NCBI GenBank assembly: GCA_020636575.1
Contig: JACJXP010000001.1
Span: forward strand, 496,001 to 560,000
DNA length: 64,000 nucleotides
Reading direction: 5' to 3'
Source: Chitinophagales bacterium
GTDB taxonomy: Bacteria > Bacteroidota > Bacteroidia > Chitinophagales > Chitinophagaceae
Under the pieces are notes generated by a model. It did no database searches, was not told where the DNA came from, and was given only the letters and a program-made list of their open reading frames with translations. Each line of letters begins with the position of its first letter. Within the stretch, counting starts at the first letter, position 1. The translations under genes were made by a program, and so were the position numbers. Shown here one piece after another: positions 54,263 to 62,014 of this stretch.

Positions 54263-56647
54263 TTATCTTTTTTTGAACCACTTCCTGAAATCAAGGAATG
54301 AGATAACTTTTTCAGGAACGCTTTGAGGTGATTGTTCTTCTTCATAATAACTTCCGTAATCATATCCATACCCGTATCCATAACGGCCATAACCATAATA
54401 TCCATAGCCCAATTTCAACTTCACATCATTAATGACAATTGAAACTTTAGGGAGCTTTTGTGCTTTATAAAAATCGTCAATCAGGGCTATTTGTTTTTTA
54501 AAAGTATGCCCCTGGCGAACAAGATATAGTGTACAATCAGCAAATTTACCGAGTGTCAGGGCATCACTGACCATCCCAACTGGTGCGGTATCTATTACTA
54601 CCATATCAAAATTCTCCCGCAGCCAGGAAAACATTTCATCCACCCGTTGATCAAGCAGAAGTTCAGAAGGGTTCGGAGGAACGGGACCACAACCCAGTAC
54701 AAAAAGATTTTCATGTCCTTCCACTGGCCTGATAACTTCCTCTAAGCTTGATTTTCCTACAAGATAATTAGTAATACCCGGACCTTTAGGCATCCCTAAC
54801 CCAGATAAAACCTTGGGCTTCCTGATATCAAACTCTAATACAATTGTCTTTTTTCCAGCTAATGCTAATACAGCAGCAAAATTTGTGCTTACGAACGATT
54901 TTCCTTCTCCACTAAAGGATGAAGTAGTGAGAATAACTCCCTTTTCCTTTTTATTTAAAACATATTGAAGGTTGGATCTTATAATACGAAATTGCTCCGC
55001 TACCATGCTGCGGGTCGTCTTATTAACGATCAAAACCTGGCTAGAATAGGAATGTCCAATTTCTCCCAGTATCGGCGCACTAGTGATCTTTTCAATATCA
55101 GCCCTGGTAGTAACTTTATCATTCAGTACCTCAGAAAGAAATATAAATAATGCCGGAATTGCTAATCCCAGCAAAACAGCCATAATACGAATTGTTTTCT
55201 TATTAGGTTTAACGGGAGTACTATTGGGGAAAGCATTATTAACAATATCAGAATTTGAAATATTCGCATTTTTTGAAATAGCAGTTTCCTCGCCTTTGCT
55301 CACAAAAAGAGAGTATAAATTCTGCAAAAGATCTACTTGTCTTTGTAGCTCTATCTGTTCATTTACCTTTGCTGGTAGTTTACGCAACTCTGTTTGACTA
55401 GAAGTATTCTGTGTTCTGGCTGATCTGATTACGTTGTTTACAGAAGACTTAATATTATTAATATTCTCCAGAATACTTATTCTCGCTTTTTCAATCTTTG
55501 CATTTGCTTGTTGAACAGCCGGATTATTCACTGGAATATTTGCATCTATTAACTGCTGTCTTTCAAATTGCGCTGTATTGTAAAAACTAACCAATTCGTT
55601 TAAGGTTGGATCAGTGAGTCCTAATGAAGAAGGCACTACCGGAACCTGGGTATATATGTTCTTTTTATCATGCAGATAATCATTAATCATATCTGCCACA
55701 TTAGACTGAAGCAGCTGTTCATTAATTATTTTATCAGATTCACTGATCTTACCAAAGAAATTACCTGATTGTGCTTCTGCATCTATCAGATCATTCTTCT
55801 GCTTAAAGTCAAGCAAAACATTCTGAGCACTGTCTAATTTTATCTTTAAAGTATCAAGACGTTCGCTTACAAATCCCAGTGTTTTATCTAAAGCCCTGTT
55901 CTTCTGTTCTATTGTATACAGACCATATTCGCTCATCAGTTTATTCACTACATCTGCTGCCAATTGTGAGTTGGTTGATTGCATACTTACATTCAAAATC
56001 CCGGTTCCTGTTACTTTTGGCACAACCTGGATTGCTGATGCAAATTCTCTTGCCCTTGATGACGATGGACGCCATTCCAATTTATATTCTGTTCCTGCAT
56101 TTGCTTTTCCGGTAATTCTAAATACGCCATTCTTATTCCTGAATTCCTTTCCAAAAGTTATTGAGAGGTCATCATCAACCACAAACTCTGTATCTGTTGT
56201 AAACTTGAGCTTAATATTAAAACTCTTTGAATTATCATATAATTCCAATGTTTCAATTCTGAAAGGAGCCGATCTGTAAACATTTACAGTCTTAATTTTC
56301 CCTACAGCAGAGTATTCAAAATTTAGTCCCAGGCTATCTACTACTCTTTCCATAAGAGGTCTTGATTTCAAGACCTCGATCTCACTCTGTATATTCAGGG
56401 CTTTGTTATTACCAAAAAAATCATCAAAGCTATCACCTCTGCCGGAAGATGTTTGTTCATTTTTAATAAGCATAGTACCTGTAACATTATATACAGGTAT
56501 CGTATAGCGGAGATACAAATAGGCTCCCAAAAGTGCCAAAGCCACCGAAAGGATGAAAAATGGTAAGAACCGGATATACTTATAGAATAAATCCCTGATG
56601 CTTAATCCGGATGACTCGGCTTTATTCGCCACTAATTCTTCTGACAT
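54263..56647 (-). CDS. wzc: Wzc-like polysaccharide co-polymerase and BY-type tyrosine autokinase
   Basis: 794 residues. Wzz domain with TM helices near residues 30-50 and 485-505, separated by a long periplasmic coiled coil. The kinase half has Walker A LTTSSFSGEGKSFVSTNFA, A' VLEFDIRKPKVL and B MVVIDTAPVGMVSD. The C-terminus has a tyrosine cluster (GYGYYGYGRYGYGYGYDY) for autophosphorylation. It controls chain length and export with Wza; the CpsB-like phosphatase at the far end of the locus should reverse it. Confidence 0.95.
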   Translation of the reverse strand: MSEELVANKAESSGLSIRDLFYKYIRFLPFFILSVALALLGAYLYLRYTIPVYNVTGTMLIKNEQTSSGRGDSFDDFFGNNKALNIQSEIEVLKSRPLMERVVDSLGLNFEYSAVGKIKTVNVYRSAPFRIETLELYDNSKSFNIKLKFTTDTEFVVDDDLSITFGKEFRNKNGVFRITGKANAGTEYKLEWRPSSSRAREFASAIQVVPKVTGTGILNVSMQSTNSQLAADVVNKLMSEYGLYTIEQKNRALDKTLGFVSERLDTLKIKLDSAQNVLLDFKQKNDLIDAEAQSGNFFGKISESDKIINEQLLQSNVADMINDYLHDKKNIYTQVPVVPSSLGLTDPTLNELVSFYNTAQFERQQLIDANIPVNNPAVQQANAKIEKARISILENINNIKSSVNNVIRSARTQNTSSQTELRKLPAKVNEQIELQRQVDLLQNLYSLFVSKGEETAISKNANISNSDIVNNAFPNSTPVKPNKKTIRIMAVLLGLAIPALFIFLSEVLNDKVTTRADIEKITSAPILGEIGHSYSSQVLIVNKTTRSMVAEQFRIIRSNLQYVLNKKEKGVILTTSSFSGEGKSFVSTNFAAVLALAGKKTIVLEFDIRKPKVLSGLGMPKGPGITNYLVGKSSLEEVIRPVEGHENLFVLGCGPVPPNPSELLLDQRVDEMFSWLRENFDMVVIDTAPVGMVSDALTLGKFADCTLYLVRQGHTFKKQIALIDDFYKAQKLPKVSIVINDVKLKLGYGYYGYGRYGYGYGYDYGSYYEEEQSPQSVPEKVISFLDFRKWFKKR

Positions 56648-56668
56648 TCAGTATAGAATTATTATAAA

Positions 56669-57454
56669 TTAATTTCGGATAAAAATATTTGCCAGCGTTG
56701 CCGCAACAGTAACCAATGACAATGCAAAAGAAACCTTACGGAAGGTTTTGACATCATCAGCGTCTTTTTGTTTTTGATTTGTTGCGTCCACAATAACAAC
56801 ATCGTTCTGTTTCAAATTATAATATGGTGATTCAAAGAGACCTGAATCTGTAAGATCAATTGTTCCGGTTTCTCTCACACCGTTATACTCTCTTAAAATT
56901 CGGAGATTTGTCTTTTTTCCATATTCTGATATTCCCCCTGCAAGCCCAACTGCCTCAAGAATAGTTAATCTTTCTCCCGGTACCTGCAAAACACCTTGAC
57001 TTGACACCTCACCCAAAACAGTTACTTTGAAATTTAGGAAGCGGATCACAACCGTAGGGTCAGAAAGTAATTCAACCGGCTCAAGCAGTCGCTTTCTTAT
57101 TTCTGCTGCCAATTCTTCTTTTGTTTTACCTTCTGCATGAAAAGTGCCCAATCTATGATGATGGATATTTCCGTTTATATCCACAAGATATCCTTCTACA
57201 CTTCCTGAGCCACCACCATTTGAAACTACTGGCTGATTATAGGGTACATCAGATTTTTCGGGTAATTCGCTAAGGCTCATAATCTGTATAGAAATTCTGT
57301 CGTTCTTTTGAATCAGTAATTCTGGAACTACGACTGTCCCTTTCCCGGTGGTATCATTCACTTTCTCAAGATAGGTGGGAATTTTTTGAGGTGCTTTACA
57401 GGATAACAGGTATGATGATAACACAATAAACAGAACAATTCTGTTGAATTTCAT
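56669..57454 (-). CDS. wza: Wza-like polysaccharide export lipoprotein
   Basis: 261 residues from ATG 57454; a TTG eight codons upstream is not needed. Signal peptide with lipobox YLLSC, then a Poly_export domain (QKNDRISIQIMSL, YLVDINGNIHHHRLGTFHAEG, RKRLLEPVELLSDPTVVIRF) and a SLBB domain (VTVLGEVSSQGVLQVPGERL). A C-terminal hydrophobic helix (FALSLVTVAATLANIFI) suits an outer-membrane helix. It forms the export channel and lies 21 bases before wzc. Confidence 0.93.
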   Translation of the reverse strand: MKFNRIVLFIVLSSYLLSCKAPQKIPTYLEKVNDTTGKGTVVVPELLIQKNDRISIQIMSLSELPEKSDVPYNQPVVSNGGGSGSVEGYLVDINGNIHHHRLGTFHAEGKTKEELAAEIRKRLLEPVELLSDPTVVIRFLNFKVTVLGEVSSQGVLQVPGERLTILEAVGLAGGISEYGKKTNLRILREYNGVRETGTIDLTDSGLFESPYYNLKQNDVVIVDATNQKQKDADDVKTFRKVSFALSLVTVAATLANIFIRN

Positions 57455-57500
57455 TGATACGATTTTTATAGTTACCAAGTGATCTTGCAGCCTTTCAAAG

Positions 57501-58019
57501 TCATTTTGGCTGCGCCGAAGTTAGTTTAGTTCTTTCAATATAAGCCACCAAAATATACCCCAAACTGTCTATAGCGATTTTGGCCGTTTTGTGCCTGATG
57601 TCAAGCACTTTTCCCTCCTGATCCATCAGTGTTCCTTCGGTTATTTTAACCCTCTCATTTATTTTAACATCTGCTGGAATCGCTGCCACCGTTTCATGCT
57701 CATTTAAAAACTTTTTGATAGCGATAATTTCTTTCTCTTTTATAATGGCAGGCTTCCCGTCCCAATACACAAAATTGATCGCCCCGTTGGTCATTCTCAC
57801 TCTTGTTCTGTCCTCATTGCTGGCCTTTACAAAAACGTAAGACTTAAACAAGGGTTCTTCAACAATTTTCATTCTATCGCTCCATTTTCTCCGCACCTTA
57901 TTTAGCGGACAATAACTTTCCAGGCCTTTTTCTTTAAAAAGCTTGTTTACTTTTTTCTCCCATCTTGGCTTTGTGTACACAGCCAGCCATCTTTTATTTG
58001 TCTCGGCTTTTTTGATCAT
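57501..58019 (-). CDS. UpxY-type NusG paralogue (transcription antiterminator)
   Basis: 172 residues. NGN domain with WLAVYTKPRWEKKVNKLF and PLFKSYVFVKA; C-terminal KOW domain with NERVKITEGTLMDQEGKVLDI. It is the first gene of the EPS locus. UpxY proteins of Bacteroides bind the leader of their own capsule operon and let RNA polymerase read through to distal genes. Here it would be required for a transcript of about 30 kb. No UpxZ gene is seen next to it. Confidence 0.92.
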   Translation of the reverse strand: MIKKAETNKRWLAVYTKPRWEKKVNKLFKEKGLESYCPLNKVRRKWSDRMKIVEEPLFKSYVFVKASNEDRTRVRMTNGAINFVYWDGKPAIIKEKEIIAIKKFLNEHETVAAIPADVKINERVKITEGTLMDQEGKVLDIRHKTAKIAIDSLGYILVAYIERTKLTSAQPK

Positions 58020-58120
58020 AGCTTCGCCACCTCAGTTACATATACTTTCATATATATCTGATTATCAATTAATTAATAGAATTCGTCAATTAAACCTGAA
58101 CAAACTCTCCTAATTTGGAG

Positions 58121-58128
58121 CAAATATA
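58121..58128 (-). promoter_or_regulatory. Putative -7 box of the EPS locus promoter
   Basis: TATATTTG on the minus strand fits TAnnTTTG and lies 102 bases before the UpxY start, leaving a leader of about 95 bases that could be the antiterminator's target. No good TTTG -33 box was seen 19-21 bases upstream. The rest of the gap 58020-58296 shows nothing else clear. Confidence 0.45.
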
Positions 58129-58296
58129 GGCGAAGATGGGACTGAGGATTTAATAAAATGTGCAGATTTTGAACGATTTACCCCCATAGGTTGATAACTA
58201 TTTAGTAGAAATACGAGCCGAAATGATAGATTTTATTCTTAAAATATCAGTAATGGATATTTAGGCTTTGGGTAACGAAGAGTATGCAATTAACAA

Positions 58297-59436
58297 TTAA
58301 AATAAACTCCCCTGGCTACCAGGAACCCGGAATTTGCCCCTGTCCAAACTCCACTCTTCAGCGTTCATTCCGTATAATTTCCCATACTTTTTATATTGAT
58401 CAGCAACCAATTGTGCAATAGGTCCTTCTCCCCGCATCCTTACGTTCCATCTGGAATCATTTACCTTACCATCATGGCTATGTTCGATATTATGCCAAAC
58501 CCTGTCAGCTCTATCCGGGAAATTTTTATATAGCCAATCATGAAATAAGAATTTAATAGCCCCATTTAACCGAATAAAAGTATAAGCAGTAAAAGTGGCC
58601 CCATTATCCCGGGCAGCCTTCATGATGCGTTGCATCTCATGTTCATTCAAGCCAGGTATCATCGGTCCCATCATAATACCCATGCGAACACCGGCAGCAC
58701 TTAATTCATTGATCACTTTCAATTTTTGTTTGGCAGTTGTGGTTCTTGGTTCCATTACTCTCCGCAGGTCCTCATTGAAGGAAGTAATAGACACCATAGC
58801 AGAAACAATTCTTTTCTTCGCCATTTCCTGCAATACATCTTTATCCTTAAGTATCCATGAATTTTTGGTAAGAATACCCACCGGCTGATTGAATTCATTA
58901 CACACTTCAAGTAGCCCCCTTGTCAGGCGATAGTTTTGTTCAGCCGGCTGATAACAATCAGTATTACCACTAAGCATAATAGGCGTTGCATCCCAGTTCT
59001 TCTTCATTAAAAACTTTCGTAACAACTGCGGTGCATTCTTCTTTACTATGATCTTTCTTTCGAAATCGAGCCCGGCACTATATCCCCAGTACTCATGCAC
59101 ATTACGGGCATAGCAATAAATACAGCCATGCTCACATCCTGCGTATGGGTTCATACTATACATCATCCCTACATCGGGGCTTTCCACCTTGTTTACAATA
59201 GATTTACTCTCCTGCTCAATGTATTGAGTATTGACATTCACTTCATCCCAGTCATCAACTGCTTCTTTATGTTCTCTTGTAACTTCATGTTTTTCAAACT
59301 TATTTTTTGTGTTGATCTGTGCGCCTCTTCCCTGTAAATAAGCCCCTTCCAAGCCTCCCCCGGAAGGGGAAGCTCCGGGGTTTTCATTTTTCTTTGGAGT
59401 AACCCTAAAGTGGTCCTGCTGTAACTTCTCTGACAT
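58297..59436 (-). CDS. PA0069-family radical SAM protein
   Basis: 379 residues. The iron-sulfur motif is C101-x3-C105-x2-C108 in NPYAGCEHGCIYCYARNVHEYWG, and a GNTDCYQPAEQ segment follows; both are typical of the PA0069/SPL-like radical SAM group. The function of the family is unknown. Residues 19-32 (NPGASPSGGGLEGA) are encoded by a GC-rich palindrome not expected in this family, between a short N-terminus and the conserved GRGAQ segment. Confidence 0.9.
   Translation of the reverse strand: MSEKLQQDHFRVTPKKNENPGASPSGGGLEGAYLQGRGAQINTKNKFEKHEVTREHKEAVDDWDEVNVNTQYIEQESKSIVNKVESPDVGMMYSMNPYAGCEHGCIYCYARNVHEYWGYSAGLDFERKIIVKKNAPQLLRKFLMKKNWDATPIMLSGNTDCYQPAEQNYRLTRGLLEVCNEFNQPVGILTKNSWILKDKDVLQEMAKKRIVSAMVSITSFNEDLRRVMEPRTTTAKQKLKVINELSAAGVRMGIMMGPMIPGLNEHEMQRIMKAARDNGATFTAYTFIRLNGAIKFLFHDWLYKNFPDRADRVWHNIEHSHDGKVNDSRWNVRMRGEGPIAQLVADQYKKYGKLYGMNAEEWSLDRGKFRVPGSQGSLF
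59341..59380. repeat. GC-rich palindromic element inserted in frame in the radical SAM gene
   Basis: CCCCTTCC (59343-59350) and GGAAGGGG (59362-59369) are perfect 8-bp arms, and GGGGAAGCTCCGGGG (59366-59380) adds a second partial dyad. The 40-base block is strongly G+C rich in AT-rich surroundings and encodes Gly/Ser/Pro-rich residues without breaking the frame. It resembles interspersed palindromic repeats; only one copy was noticed in this window. Confidence 0.6.
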
Positions 59437-59478
59437 TGGTTTATAATTTTAGTTTTATCAAACTCTATTTAATAGAAA

Positions 59479-59540
59479 AAGGAGAATAAAGAGTTACTTC
59501 ACTTGACCAAGCTCACTATATCTTTCTCTTTATTCTCCTT
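59479..59540. repeat. Perfect 15-bp inverted repeat between radical SAM and RNA-ligase-like genes
   Basis: AAGGAGAATAAAGAG (59479-59493) and CTCTTTATTCTCCTT (59526-59540) are exact inverted arms 32 bases apart. Read on the minus strand the stem runs into TTTTTCTATT, so it may be the terminator of the RNA-ligase-like gene, though the loop is long. Confidence 0.6.
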
Positions 59541-59587
59541 ACTCACATAACCCCTCCTGCACTTTATGTTACTGTGTACGGATCGTT

Positions 59588-60202
59588 CTACATAAACAAT
59601 TCTCCCTGTTTTGTAGTAACCGGTAAATTTTGAAATTCAAATCTTGCGATCTTATGATACCTGATTTCCCCAGCCGGTCTTCTCAGCAGGGTCATATTGT
59701 CGGCAATAAACCGACCGGTAAAATGCTTGTTGCTGTACTCCAGCCACCCTTTTTCATATTGCCAGGGTTTTAACTTTCTCGCAATGGTAAGATGTGGCTC
59801 CAGTATAAAATGAGGTTTATGATCATTGTCCAATTTCATCAGCCGCTGTGTTTCACTGCGGATCTGTTTTACCAGGTTTTGTACAGGAACTTTTGTCGTT
59901 ACATTGATATAGATCGTATGCGATGGAAAACTTCCGAAATCTTTTAGCTCCACTTTGAAAGGAGGAAACCCCATCGCTATTGCGTTGAGCCGGTTGAGAA
60001 TCCGTTCTTCCATCATACCAAACTGTACAAAGTTTACCAACGTAATATGCGGCTGGCCTTTGCTGGCATAATCTGACTGATAATCATCTGAAAATTTTTC
60101 TTTTACCTTGTTAATCCGGTGCCACAATTCCTCATGCGGACCCAGCACCAGCAAATACTCATACACCCGGTAACCGGGAATAGTTTTAATAATACTTTCC
60201 AT
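59588..60202 (-). CDS. 2'-5' RNA ligase-like (2H phosphoesterase) protein
   Basis: 204 residues with the two H-x-T motifs of the 2H superfamily: GQPHITLVNFVQFG and ILEPHLTIARKLKP, about 80 residues apart. Such proteins act as 2'-5' RNA ligases or cyclic phosphodiesterases on RNA ends. It is divergent from umuD, with an 84-base shared upstream region. Confidence 0.85.
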   Translation of the reverse strand: MESIIKTIPGYRVYEYLLVLGPHEELWHRINKVKEKFSDDYQSDYASKGQPHITLVNFVQFGMMEERILNRLNAIAMGFPPFKVELKDFGSFPSHTIYINVTTKVPVQNLVKQIRSETQRLMKLDNDHKPHFILEPHLTIARKLKPWQYEKGWLEYSNKHFTGRFIADNMTLLRRPAGEIRYHKIARFEFQNLPVTTKQGELFM

Positions 60203-60254
60203 AACCCCTCCATTTAATTCAGAAAAAAATTACTTATTTCTTTAGCACCAAATT

Positions 60255-60269
60255 ACTAAAATTTTTAGT
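60255..60269. promoter_or_regulatory. 15-base palindrome upstream of umuDC, candidate operator
   Basis: ACTAAAA-T-TTTTAGT is a perfect 7-bp dyad with one central base, 17 bases before the umuD ATG and 52 before the divergent ligase ATG. Its place suits an SOS-type repressor site. It is not the E. coli or Bacillus LexA box, and A/T composition makes chance dyads more likely. Confidence 0.4.
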
Positions 60270-60286
60270 TTTACAAAAAACATTTT

Positions 60287-60718
60287 ATGGATGGAGAGGA
60301 ATTTTACGGGGCAGCCTATAAAGGCTCAAAACAGTTTATCCAGCAGCAGGTAAAAACAGCAAATGCTACCGGGTTCGGCGCTGCAGCTGATGATTATGCA
60401 GAAAGAGGTATCGATCTTAATGAACAATTGATCCGCAATAAACCCGCTACTTATTTTTTCCGGATGAAAGGAGATGCTATGCAGGATGCCGGCATTTTTG
60501 ATGGAGATGTATTGATCGTTGACCGTTCGCTTAAACTGGCCAACGGGAAAGTAATTGTGGCCATACTTAACGGTGAATTACTGGTACGGCGTTTTCATAA
60601 AAATTTTTCTTCTGCATTTCTTGTTCCGGAAAACAGGAGATATAAACCGATCAACCTCGGGGAATTTAGTGACTTCATGGTTTGGGGGGTAGTAGTTCAT
60701 TCTATTCATACGTTGTAA
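60287..60718 (+). CDS. umuD: UmuD-like polymerase V accessory subunit lacking the catalytic Ser-Lys dyad
   Basis: 143 residues, aligned without gaps to E. coli UmuD from the cleavage-site Gly (here G29 in TGFGAAADDYAERGIDLN) onward. E. coli S60 in SGDSM corresponds to A64 (KGDAMQDAG; codon GCT at 60476-60478) and K97 in TVKKL to R101 (LVRRF; codon CGG). Both residues required for self-cleavage are therefore replaced. The N-terminal arm of about 28 residues is kept. It is 1 base upstream of umuC, so the pair is expressed together. It may act as a non-cleavable subunit; an autoproteolytic role is unlikely. Confidence 0.9.
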   Translation: MDGEEFYGAAYKGSKQFIQQQVKTANATGFGAAADDYAERGIDLNEQLIRNKPATYFFRMKGDAMQDAGIFDGDVLIVDRSLKLANGKVIVAILNGELLVRRFHKNFSSAFLVPENRRYKPINLGEFSDFMVWGVVVHSIHTL

Positions 60719-60719
60719 T

Positions 60720-62003
60720 ATGAAAGCAATTGTTGACTGTAACAGCTTTTATTGCTCCTGTGAAAGAGTTTTCCGTCCGGAATTGAAGGACAAACCTGTT
60801 GTTGTTCTCAGCAACAACGATGGTTGTATTGTATCCCGCACAGATGAAGCAAAAAAACTTGGAGTGGGTATGGCTGCCCCTTATTATCAGAACAAAGATG
60901 TGATTGAAAAAAACGATGTAACTGTCTTTTCCAGTAACTATAATCTTTATGGTGACCTGAGCATGAGAGTGATGGATACATTGCGGGAGTTGGTAGGTGA
61001 TTGCCGGGTGGAAGTATATTCAGTAGATGAAGCTTTCCTTGACCTGGGAATGATACCCGATGAACAACTACATAGCGCTGCCATACAGATCAAAGAAACA
61101 ACGGAGCAGTGGACAGGGATTGCCGTTTCGATCGGTGTAGCACCAACCAAAGTACTAAGTAAAGTGGCTAATCGTTTGTCCAAGAAAAATAAAAAACTAA
61201 CCGGTTGCGTAATGGTGCTTGATACGGAGGAAGCAATAAAAGATGCTTTAATCAGAACAGATGTAGGAGACATTTGGGGTGTGGGCTACCGCTATGCCGT
61301 AAAGTTGAAAGAAATACATGCTATTAGTAACGCCTGGCAACTAAGCAAAATGAATACAGAGTGGGCCCGAAAAAATCTTGGTGGTATAGTTGGTGTACGC
61401 CTTTTAAAAGAATTGAATGGTGAGCCTTGTGTAGAAATGAAGAATCCCCTGGAAACAAAAAAAATGATAGCCACAACCCGCATGTTTGGCAAACCGGTTT
61501 ATGATCTGGCTCCCTTAAAAGAAGCGATAGCAACCTACACTTCAAGGGCTGCGGAAAAATTACGACGTCAATATAGCGCTGCCAGCTTTATTAATGTGTT
61601 TGTAGTAACAAATGAGTATAAAAACGGAGCTTATCATTATAATCCAACAACTTCAGGCACCCATATCCGGCTACCCAAACCTACATCGTACACGAACGAA
61701 CTAATTAAACATGCAGTGCCATTAGTCAACAAACTATATAAATCCGGACCAAAATATTTAAAAGCCGGCGTAATGCTTGGAGGTATTGTACCAGACATCT
61801 CTATCCAGGGAAACCTGTTCTTGAGTGAAGCAAAAAATTGCGAAAAAAAGTTGATGGATATGATCGATAATATCAACTTCAGTCAACGGGATGATGTATT
61901 AAAATTTGCGACAAGTGGCACCACAAGAAATTGGAAAATGAGACAAGAGATGCGCAGCCCCCGCTACACTACCCGGTGGGATGAATTATTTGAAGTTTCC
62001 TGA
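60720..62003 (+). CDS. umuC: Translesion DNA polymerase V catalytic subunit
   Basis: 427 residues, typical UmuC length. IVDCNSFYCSCERVFRP with metal ligand D6, VVLSNNDGCIVSR, and VEVYSVDEAFLDL with D103-E104 are the Y-family active site. The C-terminal DUF4113 segment is present (LMDMIDNINFSQRDDVLKFA, then MRQEMRSPRYTTRWDELFEV). It copies damaged DNA in the SOS response. The gene looks intact. Confidence 0.95.
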   Translation: MKAIVDCNSFYCSCERVFRPELKDKPVVVLSNNDGCIVSRTDEAKKLGVGMAAPYYQNKDVIEKNDVTVFSSNYNLYGDLSMRVMDTLRELVGDCRVEVYSVDEAFLDLGMIPDEQLHSAAIQIKETTEQWTGIAVSIGVAPTKVLSKVANRLSKKNKKLTGCVMVLDTEEAIKDALIRTDVGDIWGVGYRYAVKLKEIHAISNAWQLSKMNTEWARKNLGGIVGVRLLKELNGEPCVEMKNPLETKKMIATTRMFGKPVYDLAPLKEAIATYTSRAAEKLRRQYSAASFINVFVVTNEYKNGAYHYNPTTSGTHIRLPKPTSYTNELIKHAVPLVNKLYKSGPKYLKAGVMLGGIVPDISIQGNLFLSEAKNCEKKLMDMIDNINFSQRDDVLKFATSGTTRNWKMRQEMRSPRYTTRWDELFEVS

Positions 62004-62014
62004 TCGAATAAAAT

